This document shows, in pieces, positions 17,106 to 26,196 of a DNA stretch of 64,000 bases. The notes beneath the pieces were generated by a model, which saw nothing but the letters and a program-made list of their open reading frames with translations, did not search any database and was not told the DNA's origin. The position numbers and the translations under genes were made by a program. Numbering within the stretch: position 1 is the stretch's first letter; every line of letters begins with the position of its first letter. This DNA comes from Thermohalobaculum sp039026375. Lineage in GTDB: Bacteria > Pseudomonadota > Alphaproteobacteria > Rhodobacterales > Rhodobacteraceae. The DNA lies in NCBI GenBank assembly GCA_039026375.1, contig JBCCML010000002.1, positions 62,001 through 126,000 of the forward strand, in the 5' to 3' direction.

Positions 17106-18769
17106 GCAGCCTCCTTCTTGTGAGCCCCGTGCTCGTACTCTTCCAAGAAGTCCAACAGCTCCTGGCGGTAGGCATAGTAATCTGGATGGTCGAGCAAGGC
17201 GCGGCGGGTGCGTGGACGCGCCAGGTCCACGTCCATGATCTTTCCGATTGTTGCCCGAGGACCGTTCGTCATCATGACCACTCGGTCAGCCAGCAAAATG
17301 GCTTCATCGACATCGTGTGTCACACAGATCGCGGTGACCTTTGTCCTTGACCACACCTCCATCAGCACTTCTTGCAGTTCCCAGCGCGTGAGACTGTCCA
17401 GCATTCCGAAGGGTTCATCTAGCAACAGCAGCTTTGGCGACAGCGCAAATGCCCGTGCAATGCCCACACGCTGCTTCATACCGTTCGATAACTCGCGGGC
17501 CGGCTTGTCCATCGCGTCGGCAAGCCCTACCCGCTCCAGGTAGTACTCCACGACATCCTGACGTTCGGCCAGACTCGCCTTCGGGTAGACGCGATCGGCG
17601 CCGATAGCGACGTTCTCCTTTGCAGTCAGCCAAGGAAACAACGAGGGCGCCTGGAACACCACCGCACGCTCTGGATCCGCATCGACGACATGTTTGCCGT
17701 CAAGGACAATCGCACCATTAGAGATTTCGTTGAGGCCAGCGGTCATCGTCAGGACAGTCGACTTCCCACAGCCGGAGTGGCCGATCAGGCTGACAAACTC
17801 GCCCTTGTTCAGGGTAAGCTCAAAGTTCTCGACAACAGTCAGCGGTCCTTGTGGCGTTGGGTAGACCTTATCCAACTGACTGAACTGAAGGTATCGCTCG
17901 TCGATTTGGGTTTTTGCTGCCTCAGCGTAGGCGACCGGTGCACCGTGGATCGGCGTCACTTCGGGCAAGATCCGCGTGCCTTCGATCTTAGAAGCAATCC
18001 CGACGTCCATCAGATACTGGGTCACCTTGGCGCGAAGCGACTTGAAGATCGGATTGTGGTTCATCACCGTCCGGTCTCGCGGTCGTGGCAAGTTTACCGT
18101 AAATCCGTCACCCAGTGACCCGTCGGGGTTCAGAGCGATGATCCGGTCGGCCACAAGCAGCGCTTCGTCCACATCGTTGGTGATCAGGACAACCGTCTTT
18201 CTGTCAGCCTCCCATATCCGGACAATTTCGTCTTGAAGGTTGGCCCTTGTAAGCGCGTCGAGTGCACTCAACGGCTCGTCCATCAGCAAAATCTCCGGGT
18301 CCATCGCAAGGGCCCGCGCAACGGCGACGCGTTGGCGCATCCCGCCCGAAAGTTCGGCTGGACGACGACCCGTGGCATGGCCTAGGCCAACCATATTCAC
18401 GAAGTGAGCCACCATGGCATCGCGCTCGGCCCTCGATTTGCTGCGATGCACCGCATCAACAGCCACGCCGATGTTTCCACTTACGGAAAGCCATGGCATC
18501 AATGAGTAGGATTGAAAAACCAAGCCACGCTCCGGCCCCGGCCCTTGGATCGGCACACCTTTGAACAGTGCCTGCCCCGCATCGGGCTTCTCCAACCCCG
18601 CCATCAGGTTGATCAGCGTCGTCTTACCCGTTCCCGAAAAGCCAAGGATGGCAACGAATTCACCTTCCTCGATGCTCAAATCGATACCGCGAAGGACTTC
18701 TTCACGGGCAGCACCACTGCCGAACCCTTTAGACACACCTTTCAGCTCTAGAACGCTCATGGAATTCAC
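17102..18769 (-). CDS. nrtC: Nitrate ABC transporter ATPase, two fused nucleotide-binding domains
   Basis: 555 residues with two complete ABC ATPase domains. The first has Walker A GFSGTGKTT, the signature ELSGGMRQRVAVARA and Walker B ILLMDEPLSALD. The second has GHSGCGKST, ELSNGMKQRVGIARA and LLLLDEPFGMLD. It corresponds to NrtC plus NrtD fused and lacks the NrtA-like C-terminus found in cyanobacterial NrtC. It energises the NrtB channel for nitrate import. The GTG start overlaps the nrtB stop by 4 bp (GTGA). The second signature has Asn where Gly is usual (LSNG), as is common in nitrate/taurine-type ATPases. Confidence 0.92.
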   Translation of the reverse strand: MNSMSVLELKGVSKGFGSGAAREEVLRGIDLSIEEGEFVAILGFSGTGKTTLINLMAGLEKPDAGQALFKGVPIQGPGPERGLVFQSYSLMPWLSVSGNIGVAVDAVHRSKSRAERDAMVAHFVNMVGLGHATGRRPAELSGGMRQRVAVARALAMDPEILLMDEPLSALDALTRANLQDEIVRIWEADRKTVVLITNDVDEALLVADRIIALNPDGSLGDGFTVNLPRPRDRTVMNHNPIFKSLRAKVTQYLMDVGIASKIEGTRILPEVTPIHGAPVAYAEAAKTQIDERYLQFSQLDKVYPTPQGPLTVVENFELTLNKGEFVSLIGHSGCGKSTVLTMTAGLNEISNGAIVLDGKHVVDADPERAVVFQAPSLFPWLTAKENVAIGADRVYPKASLAERQDVVEYYLERVGLADAMDKPARELSNGMKQRVGIARAFALSPKLLLLDEPFGMLDSLTRWELQEVLMEVWSRTKVTAICVTHDVDEAILLADRVVMMTNGPRATIGKIMDVDLARPRTRRALLDHPDYYAYRQELLDFLEEYEHGAHKKEAA

Positions 18770-19851
18770 CGATTGTTTGTGAAGGTGAACATCGACTGGA
18801 TCGCATACATCAACCGGTCCAGCATGAAGCCGATGATCCCGATAGTGAAAACCGCCACCATGATCTTGGCCAGCGACTGTGAGGACCCGTTTTGAAATTC
18901 GTCCCAGACGAACTTTCCAAGCCCCGGGTTCTGGGCGAGCATTTCAGCAGCAATCAACACCATCCAACCGACCCCCAAACTCAGGCGGAGGCCAGTGAAA
19001 ATCAGTGGCAACGCCGAGGGCAGGACCAGTTTCGTAATCTTGGTCCAGGTCGACATCTTTAAGACGCGGCTGACGTTGACGAGATCTTTGTCGATCGAAC
19101 TAACGCCAAGGGCCGTATTGATGAGTGTGGGCCAAAGCGAGCACAGCGTCACGGTAATGGCCGAGTTTAGAAACGACTTCGAAAACATACCATCGTTTGT
19201 GACGTAAACGGCGGATACCACCATCGTAACGATCGGCAGCCAAGCCAAAGGACTTACCGGCTTGAAGATCTGGATCAGCGGGTTGAAGGCGGCGTTGGCG
19301 ATGGGTGACAGCCCGCAGAGTATCCCGATTGGAACAGCGATGACCGTTGCGAGCAGAAACCCAAAGAACACCGTCTGCAGAGATGTCCAAATCTGATCAT
19401 AGTATGTGGGCTTTCCCGTGTAGTCGCGCCACTTGACCCGGTCTTCCTTACCTGCCTCCACAAGTTTTGCATTGCGCTGCTCTTGTCGCTTGTAGAAGGC
19501 GTCGGCTTTATCGCGCTCGCGCAGGTGGTCTTGGTGAAGGTTACCGACCTGCTCCCAAACCTGAGAAGGTCCCGGCACCGCGCCCAAGGATGTTTGGATC
19601 TGCGGGGCAAGCGAACCCCAGGCAATTAGGAAAGCAACGATCGCGATTATGGGCACGCCTAGCAGGCGCCAAATTTCCTTCATCTGCGCGGCCGGATTGT
19701 CGCCAGCAGCCGCGCGGAGGACAGGTGTGATCCAACTCATGCCGAGGACTTGAAAGTAGCCATCCGCCTTGTTGATCCGAGTGAATAGACGGACGCGGCG
19801 CGCGATCCGGGCCTCCTCGTCAGGTATCGATTGTTCGGTGACGGCGCTCAT
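18766..19851 (-). CDS. nrtB: Nitrate ABC transporter permease
   Basis: About 361 residues from ATG 19851, preceded by AGAGG; an upstream ATG at 19872 is less well placed. It has a hydrophilic N-terminal stretch, one early membrane segment and a long insert before the typical binding-protein-dependent permease domain (YYDQIWTSLQTVFFGFLLAT and GLSPIANAAFNPLIQIFKPVSPLAWLPI). The EAA-type loop is in LPSALPLIFTGLRLSLGVGW. It forms the membrane channel with the fused ATPase downstream and receives nitrate from NrtA. Confidence 0.92.
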   Translation of the reverse strand: MSAVTEQSIPDEEARIARRVRLFTRINKADGYFQVLGMSWITPVLRAAAGDNPAAQMKEIWRLLGVPIIAIVAFLIAWGSLAPQIQTSLGAVPGPSQVWEQVGNLHQDHLRERDKADAFYKRQEQRNAKLVEAGKEDRVKWRDYTGKPTYYDQIWTSLQTVFFGFLLATVIAVPIGILCGLSPIANAAFNPLIQIFKPVSPLAWLPIVTMVVSAVYVTNDGMFSKSFLNSAITVTLCSLWPTLINTALGVSSIDKDLVNVSRVLKMSTWTKITKLVLPSALPLIFTGLRLSLGVGWMVLIAAEMLAQNPGLGKFVWDEFQNGSSQSLAKIMVAVFTIGIIGFMLDRLMYAIQSMFTFTNNR

Positions 19852-19912
19852 ATCCCGGCCTCTTGGATGCATGTGGAGAATGCGGCGCCCACGTTGGGGC
19901 GCCGCGCTGGCC

Positions 19913-21274
19913 TTAGCCCTGGACTTCGTTACCGACGACCTTTTGGGCGCCCTTCAAGCCGATGGGGAACGCATCGAGATACGCATTTGGCTTGCGACCA
20001 TCATACTCGACGCCATCGATAAACTCGGCAGTGGCCGGCTTGTATCCATCCGTGTCCCAAGGAAAGCCATCTTGCGGGGCCAACCCTTCGTCGACCAACA
20101 TACGGGCCGCGTTTAAATAGATCTCGGGTTTGTAGACTTTGCGGGCAACCTCATCGTACCAACTGTCCGGTTTCTGTTCTGAAATCTGGCCCCAACGCCG
20201 CATCTGGGTCAGGTACCAGATTGCATCAGAGTAGAACGGATACGTTGCGTTATAGCGGAAGAAGACGTTGAAATCAGGTGCCGGGCGACGGTCCCCCTTC
20301 TCATATTCGAAGAAGCCCGTCATCGAGTTGGCAATCACCTCATAATCTGCGCCGACATACTCAGATCGGGACAGTATTTCGACCGCCTCGGGACGATTGG
20401 CATTGTCATTTTCATCCAGCCAGATCGCGGCTCGGATCAGCGCCTTGGTCAACGCAAGAGTCGTGTTCGGATACTCCTCGGCAAACTCCGCTGTGATGCC
20501 AAACACCTTCTCTGGATTGTTCTTCCAAATTTCGTAGTCGGTAATCACCGGCACGCCGATGCCCTTGAACACTGCCTGCTGGTTCCAAGGCTCGCCCACG
20601 CAGTACCCATAGATAGTGCCGGCCTCTAACGTAGCCGGCATCTGTGGGGGTGGTGTCACACTCAACAAGACGTCGGCATCAATTTGGCCCGAGACGTTTT
20701 CGGGCGAATAGTATCCAGGCTTCAGGCCTCCTGCAGCCAACCAATACCGCAGTTCGTAATTGTGCGTCGAAACAGGGAAAACCATGCCCATGTTGAAGGG
20801 CTTGCCGTCGGCAATGTAGCTTTCGACCACCGGTTTAAGAGCCGATGCCGAGATTGGGTGCACCGGTTTTCCATCCTCGTGTGGGATGTTCTCCTTCATC
20901 TGTGCCCAGATCTCGTTTGACACAGTGATTCCGTTGCCATTCAGATCCATGGAGAATGGTGTGATGATGTGGGCTTCGGTCCCAAATCCAATTGTTGCCG
21001 CCAACGGTTGCCCCGCCAGCATGTGAGCACCGTCAAGCTCGCCATCGATAACACGATCAAGCAGGACCTTCCAATTCGCCTGCGGCTCGAGCGTGACAAA
21101 CAACCCTTCGTCTTCGAAATAGCCTAGCTCGTAGGCGACAGCCAACGGCGCCATATCGGTCAGTTTGATGAACCCAAAGGTCAGCTCATCCTTTTCGACG
21201 TCCAACATTTCTGCTGATGCGGGCAGTGCTAGCGACGCAGCAACGAGTCCCACAATAAGGGAAGCTCTTTTCAT
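19913..21274 (-). CDS. nrtA: Nitrate-binding periplasmic protein
   Basis: About 453 residues from ATG 21274, supported by GGAGCAAGGAAG upstream. It opens with a classic signal peptide (MKRASLIVGLVAASLALPAS, cut after ASA). The mature protein follows NrtA/CmpA: LTFGFIKLTDMAPLAVAYELGYFEDEGL, HMLAGQPLAATIGFGTEAHI, YCVGEPWNQQAVFKGIGV and FFRYNATYPFYSDAIWYLTQMRRWGQI. It captures nitrate (possibly nitrite) for the NrtBC transporter. A 252-bp leader with regulatory hairpins separates it from nasS, so this is where the structural operon is probably switched on by NasT. Confidence 0.93.
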   Translation of the reverse strand: MKRASLIVGLVAASLALPASAEMLDVEKDELTFGFIKLTDMAPLAVAYELGYFEDEGLFVTLEPQANWKVLLDRVIDGELDGAHMLAGQPLAATIGFGTEAHIITPFSMDLNGNGITVSNEIWAQMKENIPHEDGKPVHPISASALKPVVESYIADGKPFNMGMVFPVSTHNYELRYWLAAGGLKPGYYSPENVSGQIDADVLLSVTPPPQMPATLEAGTIYGYCVGEPWNQQAVFKGIGVPVITDYEIWKNNPEKVFGITAEFAEEYPNTTLALTKALIRAAIWLDENDNANRPEAVEILSRSEYVGADYEVIANSMTGFFEYEKGDRRPAPDFNVFFRYNATYPFYSDAIWYLTQMRRWGQISEQKPDSWYDEVARKVYKPEIYLNAARMLVDEGLAPQDGFPWDTDGYKPATAEFIDGVEYDGRKPNAYLDAFPIGLKGAQKVVGNEVQG

Positions 21275-21311
21275 CTTCCTTGCTCCTTTCGCGTCCACCC
21301 GGCCAGGGCGG

Positions 21312-21368
21312 AAAACAACAAAAGGCCGATCGATCACGCGTGCATCTTGCACATGAGATCGAGCGGCC
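21312..21368 (-). terminator. Intrinsic terminator in the nrtA leader
   Basis: On the minus strand GGCCGCTCGATC (21368-21357) pairs with GATCGATCGGCC (21335-21324) with one mismatch. The loop holds a small GTGC/GCAC hairpin, and a T-rich tail TTTTGTTGTTTT (21323-21312) follows. It sits about 40 bp ahead of the nrtA start codon, so readthrough is needed for expression. Its 5' arm overlaps the second regulatory hairpin. Confidence 0.72.
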
Positions 21369-21398
21369 TCGCTCGGCATACCCACGTCGTCGGGGGTA
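21360..21398 (-). ncRNA. Tandem hairpins, candidate NasT (ANTAR) binding RNA
   Basis: Hairpin 1 (21398-21379 on the minus strand) has stem TACCC/GGGTA, one C-T mismatch, a closing C-G and a hexaloop GACGAC. Three bases later hairpin 2 (21375-21360) has stem CGAGC/GCTCG with hexaloop GAGGCC. Two hairpins with six-base loops and a short linker are the known ANTAR target layout. Loop position 4 is G in both, as in the consensus, but position 1 is G rather than A. Hairpin 2 and the terminator share 21360-21368, so they cannot form together. Confidence 0.6.
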
Positions 21399-21526
21399 GA
21401 ATGTTAGGAAAGTGCGGACGTCTTTGCCCTGTAAGTTCACGGTAAGCTGTTGCAGCGCAATATCAAGCGGTAAGTTCTACTCTTCGGCGTATTCTCTCTA
21501 CGTATCTGAAAATAATCGATTTTTAG

Positions 21527-22702
21527 TCACTTCTCGCTCGGGTCAAAGACTTCCCCATCGAAGAATCGATCTGGACCAAGGAACATTTCGCCTTTCCAAG
21601 ACGCAACTTCGGTTCGCACCGCTAAGGCCCCTTCGACCTTTTCCGATGCTCCTGGCACATCCACACCGATTGCAGTGAGCGCTGCCCGGTACAAATCCGT
21701 CCGATAGCATTCCCGCGCCGCCCGAACGGCAATGGCGCGATCGACCCCCGCCCTTGCAGCCCAACGTTTAGCGATCCAGACTGCTTGACTTCGCCAGGGA
21801 AACGTCGCCGCACAGTCAAAGAACTCTAGTAAGCCTGGCATCTGAACGGGACGCCCTTGCTGAGCCAGAACGAGACGCCCGGACAATGCCCGATCAATGA
21901 CTTCGGCCGGCCGATCTAAATACTCCGAGCGGGCCAGAATGTCAGACACCGTCATTCGATTTTCAGCACCAGAAAGCCACCGCGCCGCGCGCCATGCCGC
22001 CCTAATCAAACGATGAGAGAGCTGATGGTTGCTTTCGGCCCAATCGTGACGAACTGCCAGGACCTTCTCGGGCGCAAACTGCCAAATTGAAACGCCAGGC
22101 AGCACGATCTCGGCGTCACCATGATCAACTGCTATGCTGCCCCAAGGTTCCCCCACACAAAACGCATCGATCTCGGCCGATGCCATCGCTTCGGCCATGC
22201 GTGGCGGCGGAACGGTGTGAACATCCAGATCGCGGGGCGCTTCCAGACCCAATGCAGACAGCCAGTAGTAAAGCAGCTCGGCATGCATCGAAAATGGAAA
22301 CGGCACACCAATCCTAAGCGGACCATGAGCGGCGGCAATCAGCGCACGACCCACCGCGGTTGCGCGATCCCTATCCCGAGCGACACCAACATCCTGCATT
22401 CGTGCCGCAAGAGCCGGCGTCACGCCGATGACGTCCCCATTAACAGATAGGACCGAGAGCGCGTCAATCCGAGTTGCGGCTCCACCGAGCCCCATCGACA
22501 TTGCAACTGGCAACACAGAAAGCATGTGCGCCGCTTGAAGATCACCAAAGACCAATTGATCGCGGATAGCTGACCACGAAGGTTGCGGATGTAAGCGAAG
22601 GTCGAGCCCCTCTTCCGCCGCAAAACCCAATTCGCGCGCCACAACCAGAGGCGCACAATCCACAAGGGGAACGAAGCCGCAGTCAATCGGATCCAGGTTC
22701 AT
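21527..22702 (-). CDS. nasS: Nitrate/nitrite sensor NasS
   Basis: 391 residues related to NrtA but without a signal peptide: it starts MNLDPIDCGFVPLVDCAPLVVARELGFAAEEG-like sequence directly in the binding fold. It also has HMLSVLPVAMSMGLGG, DAFCVGEPWGSIAV and FDCAATFPWRSQAVWIAKRW. In Paracoccus and Azotobacter, NasS holds NasT in the absence of nitrate or nitrite and releases it when the anion binds. The 4-bp overlap with nasT fits a stoichiometric regulatory pair. Confidence 0.93.
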   Translation of the reverse strand: MNLDPIDCGFVPLVDCAPLVVARELGFAAEEGLDLRLHPQPSWSAIRDQLVFGDLQAAHMLSVLPVAMSMGLGGAATRIDALSVLSVNGDVIGVTPALAARMQDVGVARDRDRATAVGRALIAAAHGPLRIGVPFPFSMHAELLYYWLSALGLEAPRDLDVHTVPPPRMAEAMASAEIDAFCVGEPWGSIAVDHGDAEIVLPGVSIWQFAPEKVLAVRHDWAESNHQLSHRLIRAAWRAARWLSGAENRMTVSDILARSEYLDRPAEVIDRALSGRLVLAQQGRPVQMPGLLEFFDCAATFPWRSQAVWIAKRWAARAGVDRAIAVRAARECYRTDLYRAALTAIGVDVPGASEKVEGALAVRTEVASWKGEMFLGPDRFFDGEVFDPSEK

Positions 22703-23286
22703 CCCAAAAGATCCGCAGCGGTGACCAGGGCCCGGGCAACATCTGCCACTTTTCTGCTCTGATCCATCGCCGTTTTACGCAGCAGTGCATATGCCTCATC
22801 TTCGCTGAGGCCGCGCGCCTTCATCAGCAAACCTTTTGCCCGATCGATGATCTTACGCTCAGCCAGGGCTGCCTTTGTGGTCTCCAGCTCGATACGCATC
22901 CTGGCGAACATCTGAAAACGGGCCACGGCCGCATCAATGACAGGCTTGATCCGCTCTTTGCGCAGGCCATCCACCACATACGCGCTCACACCCGCTTCGA
23001 TAGCCGCGCGGGTTGTCTGGGTGTCACTTTGGTCAACGAACATCGCCACCGGCCGTTGGGTCGGATCCGACGCCAACGCCATTTCCTCTAAAGCATCTCG
23101 ATCAGGGTTGGAGATATCGATTAAAACGACGTCTGGGCTAAGCTCGCTTAGGCGTCTCGATAGTCGGGCAGCATCTCCAACAACGGTGACGTCGTAATCA
23201 CCCGCCTCACGCAGGCTATCGACGATCATTAGCGCCCGCTCACGGTCCGCTTCAACGACAGCAACTTTCAACGACCCGTTCGACAT
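22699..23286 (-). CDS. nasT: ANTAR-domain antiterminator NasT
   Basis: About 195 residues from ATG 23286. The N-terminal pseudo-receiver domain contains Asp57 (in DVVLIDIS). It is followed by a helical linker and a C-terminal ANTAR domain (ERKIIDRAKGLLMKARGLSEDEAYALLRK and MDQSRKVADVARAL). ANTAR proteins bind paired RNA hairpins and prevent termination. The probable target lies 1.3 kb downstream in the nrtA leader. Longer starts up to 23331 are possible, but the added residues are not receiver-like. A 19-bp palindrome lies just upstream of the start codon. Confidence 0.93.
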   Translation of the reverse strand: MSNGSLKVAVVEADRERALMIVDSLREAGDYDVTVVGDAARLSRRLSELSPDVVLIDISNPDRDALEEMALASDPTQRPVAMFVDQSDTQTTRAAIEAGVSAYVVDGLRKERIKPVIDAAVARFQMFARMRIELETTKAALAERKIIDRAKGLLMKARGLSEDEAYALLRKTAMDQSRKVADVARALVTAADLLG

Positions 23287-23292
23287 ATGCAC

Positions 23293-23311
23293 AATGCTGC
23301 AATGCAGCATT
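23293..23311. promoter_or_regulatory. 19-bp perfect palindrome just upstream of nasT
   Basis: AATGCTGCA and TGCAGCATT flank a single central base, ending only 6 bp before the nasT ATG. It could be an operator for autoregulation, or an RNA hairpin that hides the nasT ribosome-binding region, where no strong Shine-Dalgarno is seen. Confidence 0.4.
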
Positions 23312-23410
23312 GGTTTTTGCAAGCACAACAATCTGCCGGCGCATAAACAGACCTCAATGGCAGGAGTGAATGATCGACCCGTACCTGGCGTCTTCCCGCT
23401 TCACTTAGGC

Positions 23411-24838
23411 CTAGGTGCCGCAGAACGTCTGTAACACACGCTCTTTTGGGCCAGCTGGACTCCCATAGGCAGCGTGTTCGGGATTGTCGTCAAATGGGGC
23501 TGAAAGCACGCCTACGATCTCTTCGAATGGGTTGAAGTCGCCAGATAGACCTGCTGAAATCGCCGCCTGCACCATGTGATTTCTTGGGATGAATGCTGGA
23601 TTGATGCGGTTCAAAGCTCCCGCGTTTTGCCCACCGCGTGCTCGCCAGTCTTCAACCCACCGATCGAACGCTGCGGGATCAGCGAACTGTTTGCGCGCCG
23701 ATCCATCGGCCAAACCGCGGAAGGTCAGCGTGAAATCGGCGCCCCACTCGGCCATCAGGTGTAACAACCGTTCGATTAGCTCTTCGTCCCGGTCATCCGC
23801 ACCTTCCAGACCAAGCTTGGCACGCATTTCGGAAAGCCAAGCCCCATGAAAGATCTCTGGGTAGGCGTTGACCGCAGCCTGCGCCTTTGCCAACTGCGCC
23901 TCCTCGCCACCTTTGATAAGCGGCAGCAAAGACTGCGCCAGACAAGCGAGGTTCCATTGTGCAATCCGTGACTGGTTCGCGAACGCGTAGCGTCCTCCCC
24001 GGTCGATTGACGAGAACACTGTGGCAGGATCGTAAGCATCCATGAACGCGCACGGTCCGTAGTCAATCGTCTCGCCACTGATCGTCATGTTGTCGGTGTT
24101 CATCACCCCATGAATGAAACCGAGCGACATCCATTTGGCGATCAAAGCTGCCTGTCGCTCAATTACACTCTGCAACAGAGCAAGAGCTGAATCCTCGGCC
24201 TCTGCGGCATCCGGATAATGGCGTTCGATGACATGCTCGGCCAACAGCTCAAGCGCCTCGGTGTCCTGACGGGATGCAAAAAATTGAAACGTACCAACCC
24301 GAACATGACTGGCTGCGACCCGCGTCAATACCGCACCAGGCTCCTGCACTTCGCGCAACACAACATCCCCAGTCGAAACTGCGGCCAAGGCCCGCGTCGT
24401 CGGTACGCCTAACGCCGCCATAGCCTCGGAAACGATGTATTCCCTTAGGACCGGACCCAGTGGAGCGCGTCCGTCGCCCATGCGGGAGTAGGGCGTCTGA
24501 CCTGAGCCCTTCAATTGAATGTCAAACCGGGCGCCATCTGGCGCGACGATCTCACCCAGCAGCAGCGCGCGACCGTCGCCAAGTTGTGGGCTCCACCCGC
24601 CAAACTGATGTCCCGCGTACACCTGAGCCAATGGATCTGCGCCCGGAAGCGCACCGTTTCCCGCAAGCGCCGCGACAAACTCCGGTTTTTCCAACGCTTC
24701 AGGATCAATTCCAAGACGCCGAGCCAGGATGTGGTTCAACTTGATCAACTTGGGCGATGACACCGGCCTCGGCTGCTGACGGGTGTAAAAGCGATCCGGC
24801 AGCCGAGCATAACTGTTGTCAAAGGCGAGCGATGTCAT
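23411..24838 (-). CDS. selO: SelO/YdiU protein adenylyltransferase (pseudokinase fold)
   Basis: About 475 residues from ATG 24838, which has GAGG upstream. It carries LAFDNSYARLPDRFYTRQ and YAGHQFGGWSPQLGDGRALLLGE, followed by QLKGSGQTPYSRMGDGRA, FIHGVMNTDNMTISGETIDYGPCAFMDAY and the C-terminal NPAFIPRNHMVQAAI, all diagnostic of the SelO/UPF0061 family. SelO transfers AMP to Ser, Thr or Tyr of target proteins and is linked to redox homeostasis. The bacterial C-terminal selenocysteine/cysteine motif is visible as the final FCGT, a single Cys. It is transcribed towards nasT, which starts 125 bp beyond its stop, but has no evident link to nitrate use. Confidence 0.92.
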   Translation of the reverse strand: MTSLAFDNSYARLPDRFYTRQQPRPVSSPKLIKLNHILARRLGIDPEALEKPEFVAALAGNGALPGADPLAQVYAGHQFGGWSPQLGDGRALLLGEIVAPDGARFDIQLKGSGQTPYSRMGDGRAPLGPVLREYIVSEAMAALGVPTTRALAAVSTGDVVLREVQEPGAVLTRVAASHVRVGTFQFFASRQDTEALELLAEHVIERHYPDAAEAEDSALALLQSVIERQAALIAKWMSLGFIHGVMNTDNMTISGETIDYGPCAFMDAYDPATVFSSIDRGGRYAFANQSRIAQWNLACLAQSLLPLIKGGEEAQLAKAQAAVNAYPEIFHGAWLSEMRAKLGLEGADDRDEELIERLLHLMAEWGADFTLTFRGLADGSARKQFADPAAFDRWVEDWRARGGQNAGALNRINPAFIPRNHMVQAAISAGLSGDFNPFEEIVGVLSAPFDDNPEHAAYGSPAGPKERVLQTFCGT

Positions 24839-25066
24839 GGCCTGTACCTCGATAGTGTCGGGTAACGTCGTCAAAAGCGCCTTGCTTGATCTACGCAACC
24901 CGTTGGTCGCTTAGAGGTAAGAAGACAAACTGAAATTCCCACACTCCTCGCGCGCAATCGGCCCCAATTGGATTTGGAACCGCACATATCGCGTGGGTGC
25001 TTGGAGATGTGGAGGCACGGTTTATTGTCCGCCCCACCCCTTGCGTTCGAACGGAGCTCTCAATCC

Positions 25067-26032
25067 ATGACCCTCAACGTTGCGATGATTGCCACCGGCG
25101 GAATCGCCGAAAAACAGCTAGCGCCTGCGCTGGCGCAAGCCCCAAACGCGCAACTGTGGAGCGTCTACAGCCGGGAAAAGGCGCGCGCGGCCGCGTTTGC
25201 GTCAAGGCACAGCGCCGCCGCAACAGAGCCTGCCTACGAAGATCTCACCGCGTTACTCGAGGATCCGCAACTGGACGCCGTACTGATCGCATCGCCGGAC
25301 AAGCTACACGCTGAACAAGCCGTTCAGGCCGCCAGTGCCGGAAAACACATCCTGACCGAAAAACCGATGGCGACTGACCGTGCTGGCGCACAGGCCATGG
25401 TCGGCGCTGCAGACAAGGCAGGCGTCGTTCTTGCGATTGCGTATCACATGCGTTGGCACATGGGACACCGCGCGTTGTTTGACGTCGTTCAGTCAGGCGA
25501 CTTTGGCACCCTGCGCCACATGCGCATCCAATGGCCCACGCCTGCCCAGAACGCTGACGGTTGGCGTGCCAACGCGGATGTCGGACGATGGTGGGCGTTG
25601 GCTGCTGTGGGCACCCACTGCCTGGACCAGATTCGATGGTTCATGACACCTTCTTGCGGCCAGATCACTGCCGCGGAAAGCGTTATCAACCGCTCAGTCT
25701 ACAAAGGCCCTCATGACGAGACGGCTTTGCTGAGCTATCAATTTGACAGCGGGGCAACCGCTGAGTTGTGCGTCTCGGTGTTGTTTCAGGGTCCGCGGGT
25801 GATGGAGGTCTACGGTTCAGAAGGCTACGCGATCTGCACCGAGACACTTGGCCCGCACGGCGAAGGCCGGATCGAGACCCATGAAGGGCACTTCACTTAC
25901 ACACCAGGAAATCCCTATGTCGGCGAGATCGAAGATTTTGCCGGCGCCATCCGGGACGGCCGCTCTCCCGAAGTCGACGGACGCGAGGGCGCGGCAAATG
26001 TAGATCTGCTGTTGCGCGCTGTCGGGGCCTAA
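25067..26032 (+). CDS. Gfo/Idh/MocA-family NAD(P)-dependent oxidoreductase
   Basis: About 321 residues from ATG 25067, with GGAG upstream. The N-terminal Rossmann fold reads NVAMIATGGIAEKQLAPAL. The central HILTEKPMA holds the Lys-Pro pair characteristic of the family, and IAYHMRWHMGHRALFDVVQSGDFG begins the C-terminal domain. WALAAVGTHCLDQIRWF supplies the conserved catalytic His. Such enzymes oxidise or reduce sugars and cyclitols. The first glycine loop is ATGGIA rather than GxGxxG, a common variant. It is transcribed divergently from selO. Substrate unknown. Confidence 0.85.
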   Translation: MTLNVAMIATGGIAEKQLAPALAQAPNAQLWSVYSREKARAAAFASRHSAAATEPAYEDLTALLEDPQLDAVLIASPDKLHAEQAVQAASAGKHILTEKPMATDRAGAQAMVGAADKAGVVLAIAYHMRWHMGHRALFDVVQSGDFGTLRHMRIQWPTPAQNADGWRANADVGRWWALAAVGTHCLDQIRWFMTPSCGQITAAESVINRSVYKGPHDETALLSYQFDSGATAELCVSVLFQGPRVMEVYGSEGYAICTETLGPHGEGRIETHEGHFTYTPGNPYVGEIEDFAGAIRDGRSPEVDGREGAANVDLLLRAVGA

Positions 26033-26196
26033 GCCATTGGCGAGTTGGTATCTGGGACAGCAGGCTATCGGTCGGCGCACCGGCCGGCCAGACGTCACCG
26101 GACCTGGGGGAGACGCGTCTGCCAGATTGACAAACCGCTTGGTGCGGCCGCTCAGCGTATCCTCTTCGTCTTTGCAATCACACCGAGAGGGAGCGC

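Larger units (their letters stand above)
21275..21526 (-). promoter_or_regulatory. Long leader of the nrtA-cysJ structural operon
   Basis: This 252-bp untranslated stretch between the nasS stop and the nrtA start holds two adjacent hairpins, an intrinsic terminator and the nrtA ribosome-binding site. The layout fits ANTAR-type antitermination by NasT, encoded just upstream. It is not clear whether transcription enters from nasTS or starts within the leader. Confidence 0.7.

Noticed and set aside
23312..23410. Sigma-54 promoter upstream of nasT
   Set aside because: TGGC- and TTGC-like pieces are present, but the spacing between GG and GC is not the required 10 bp.
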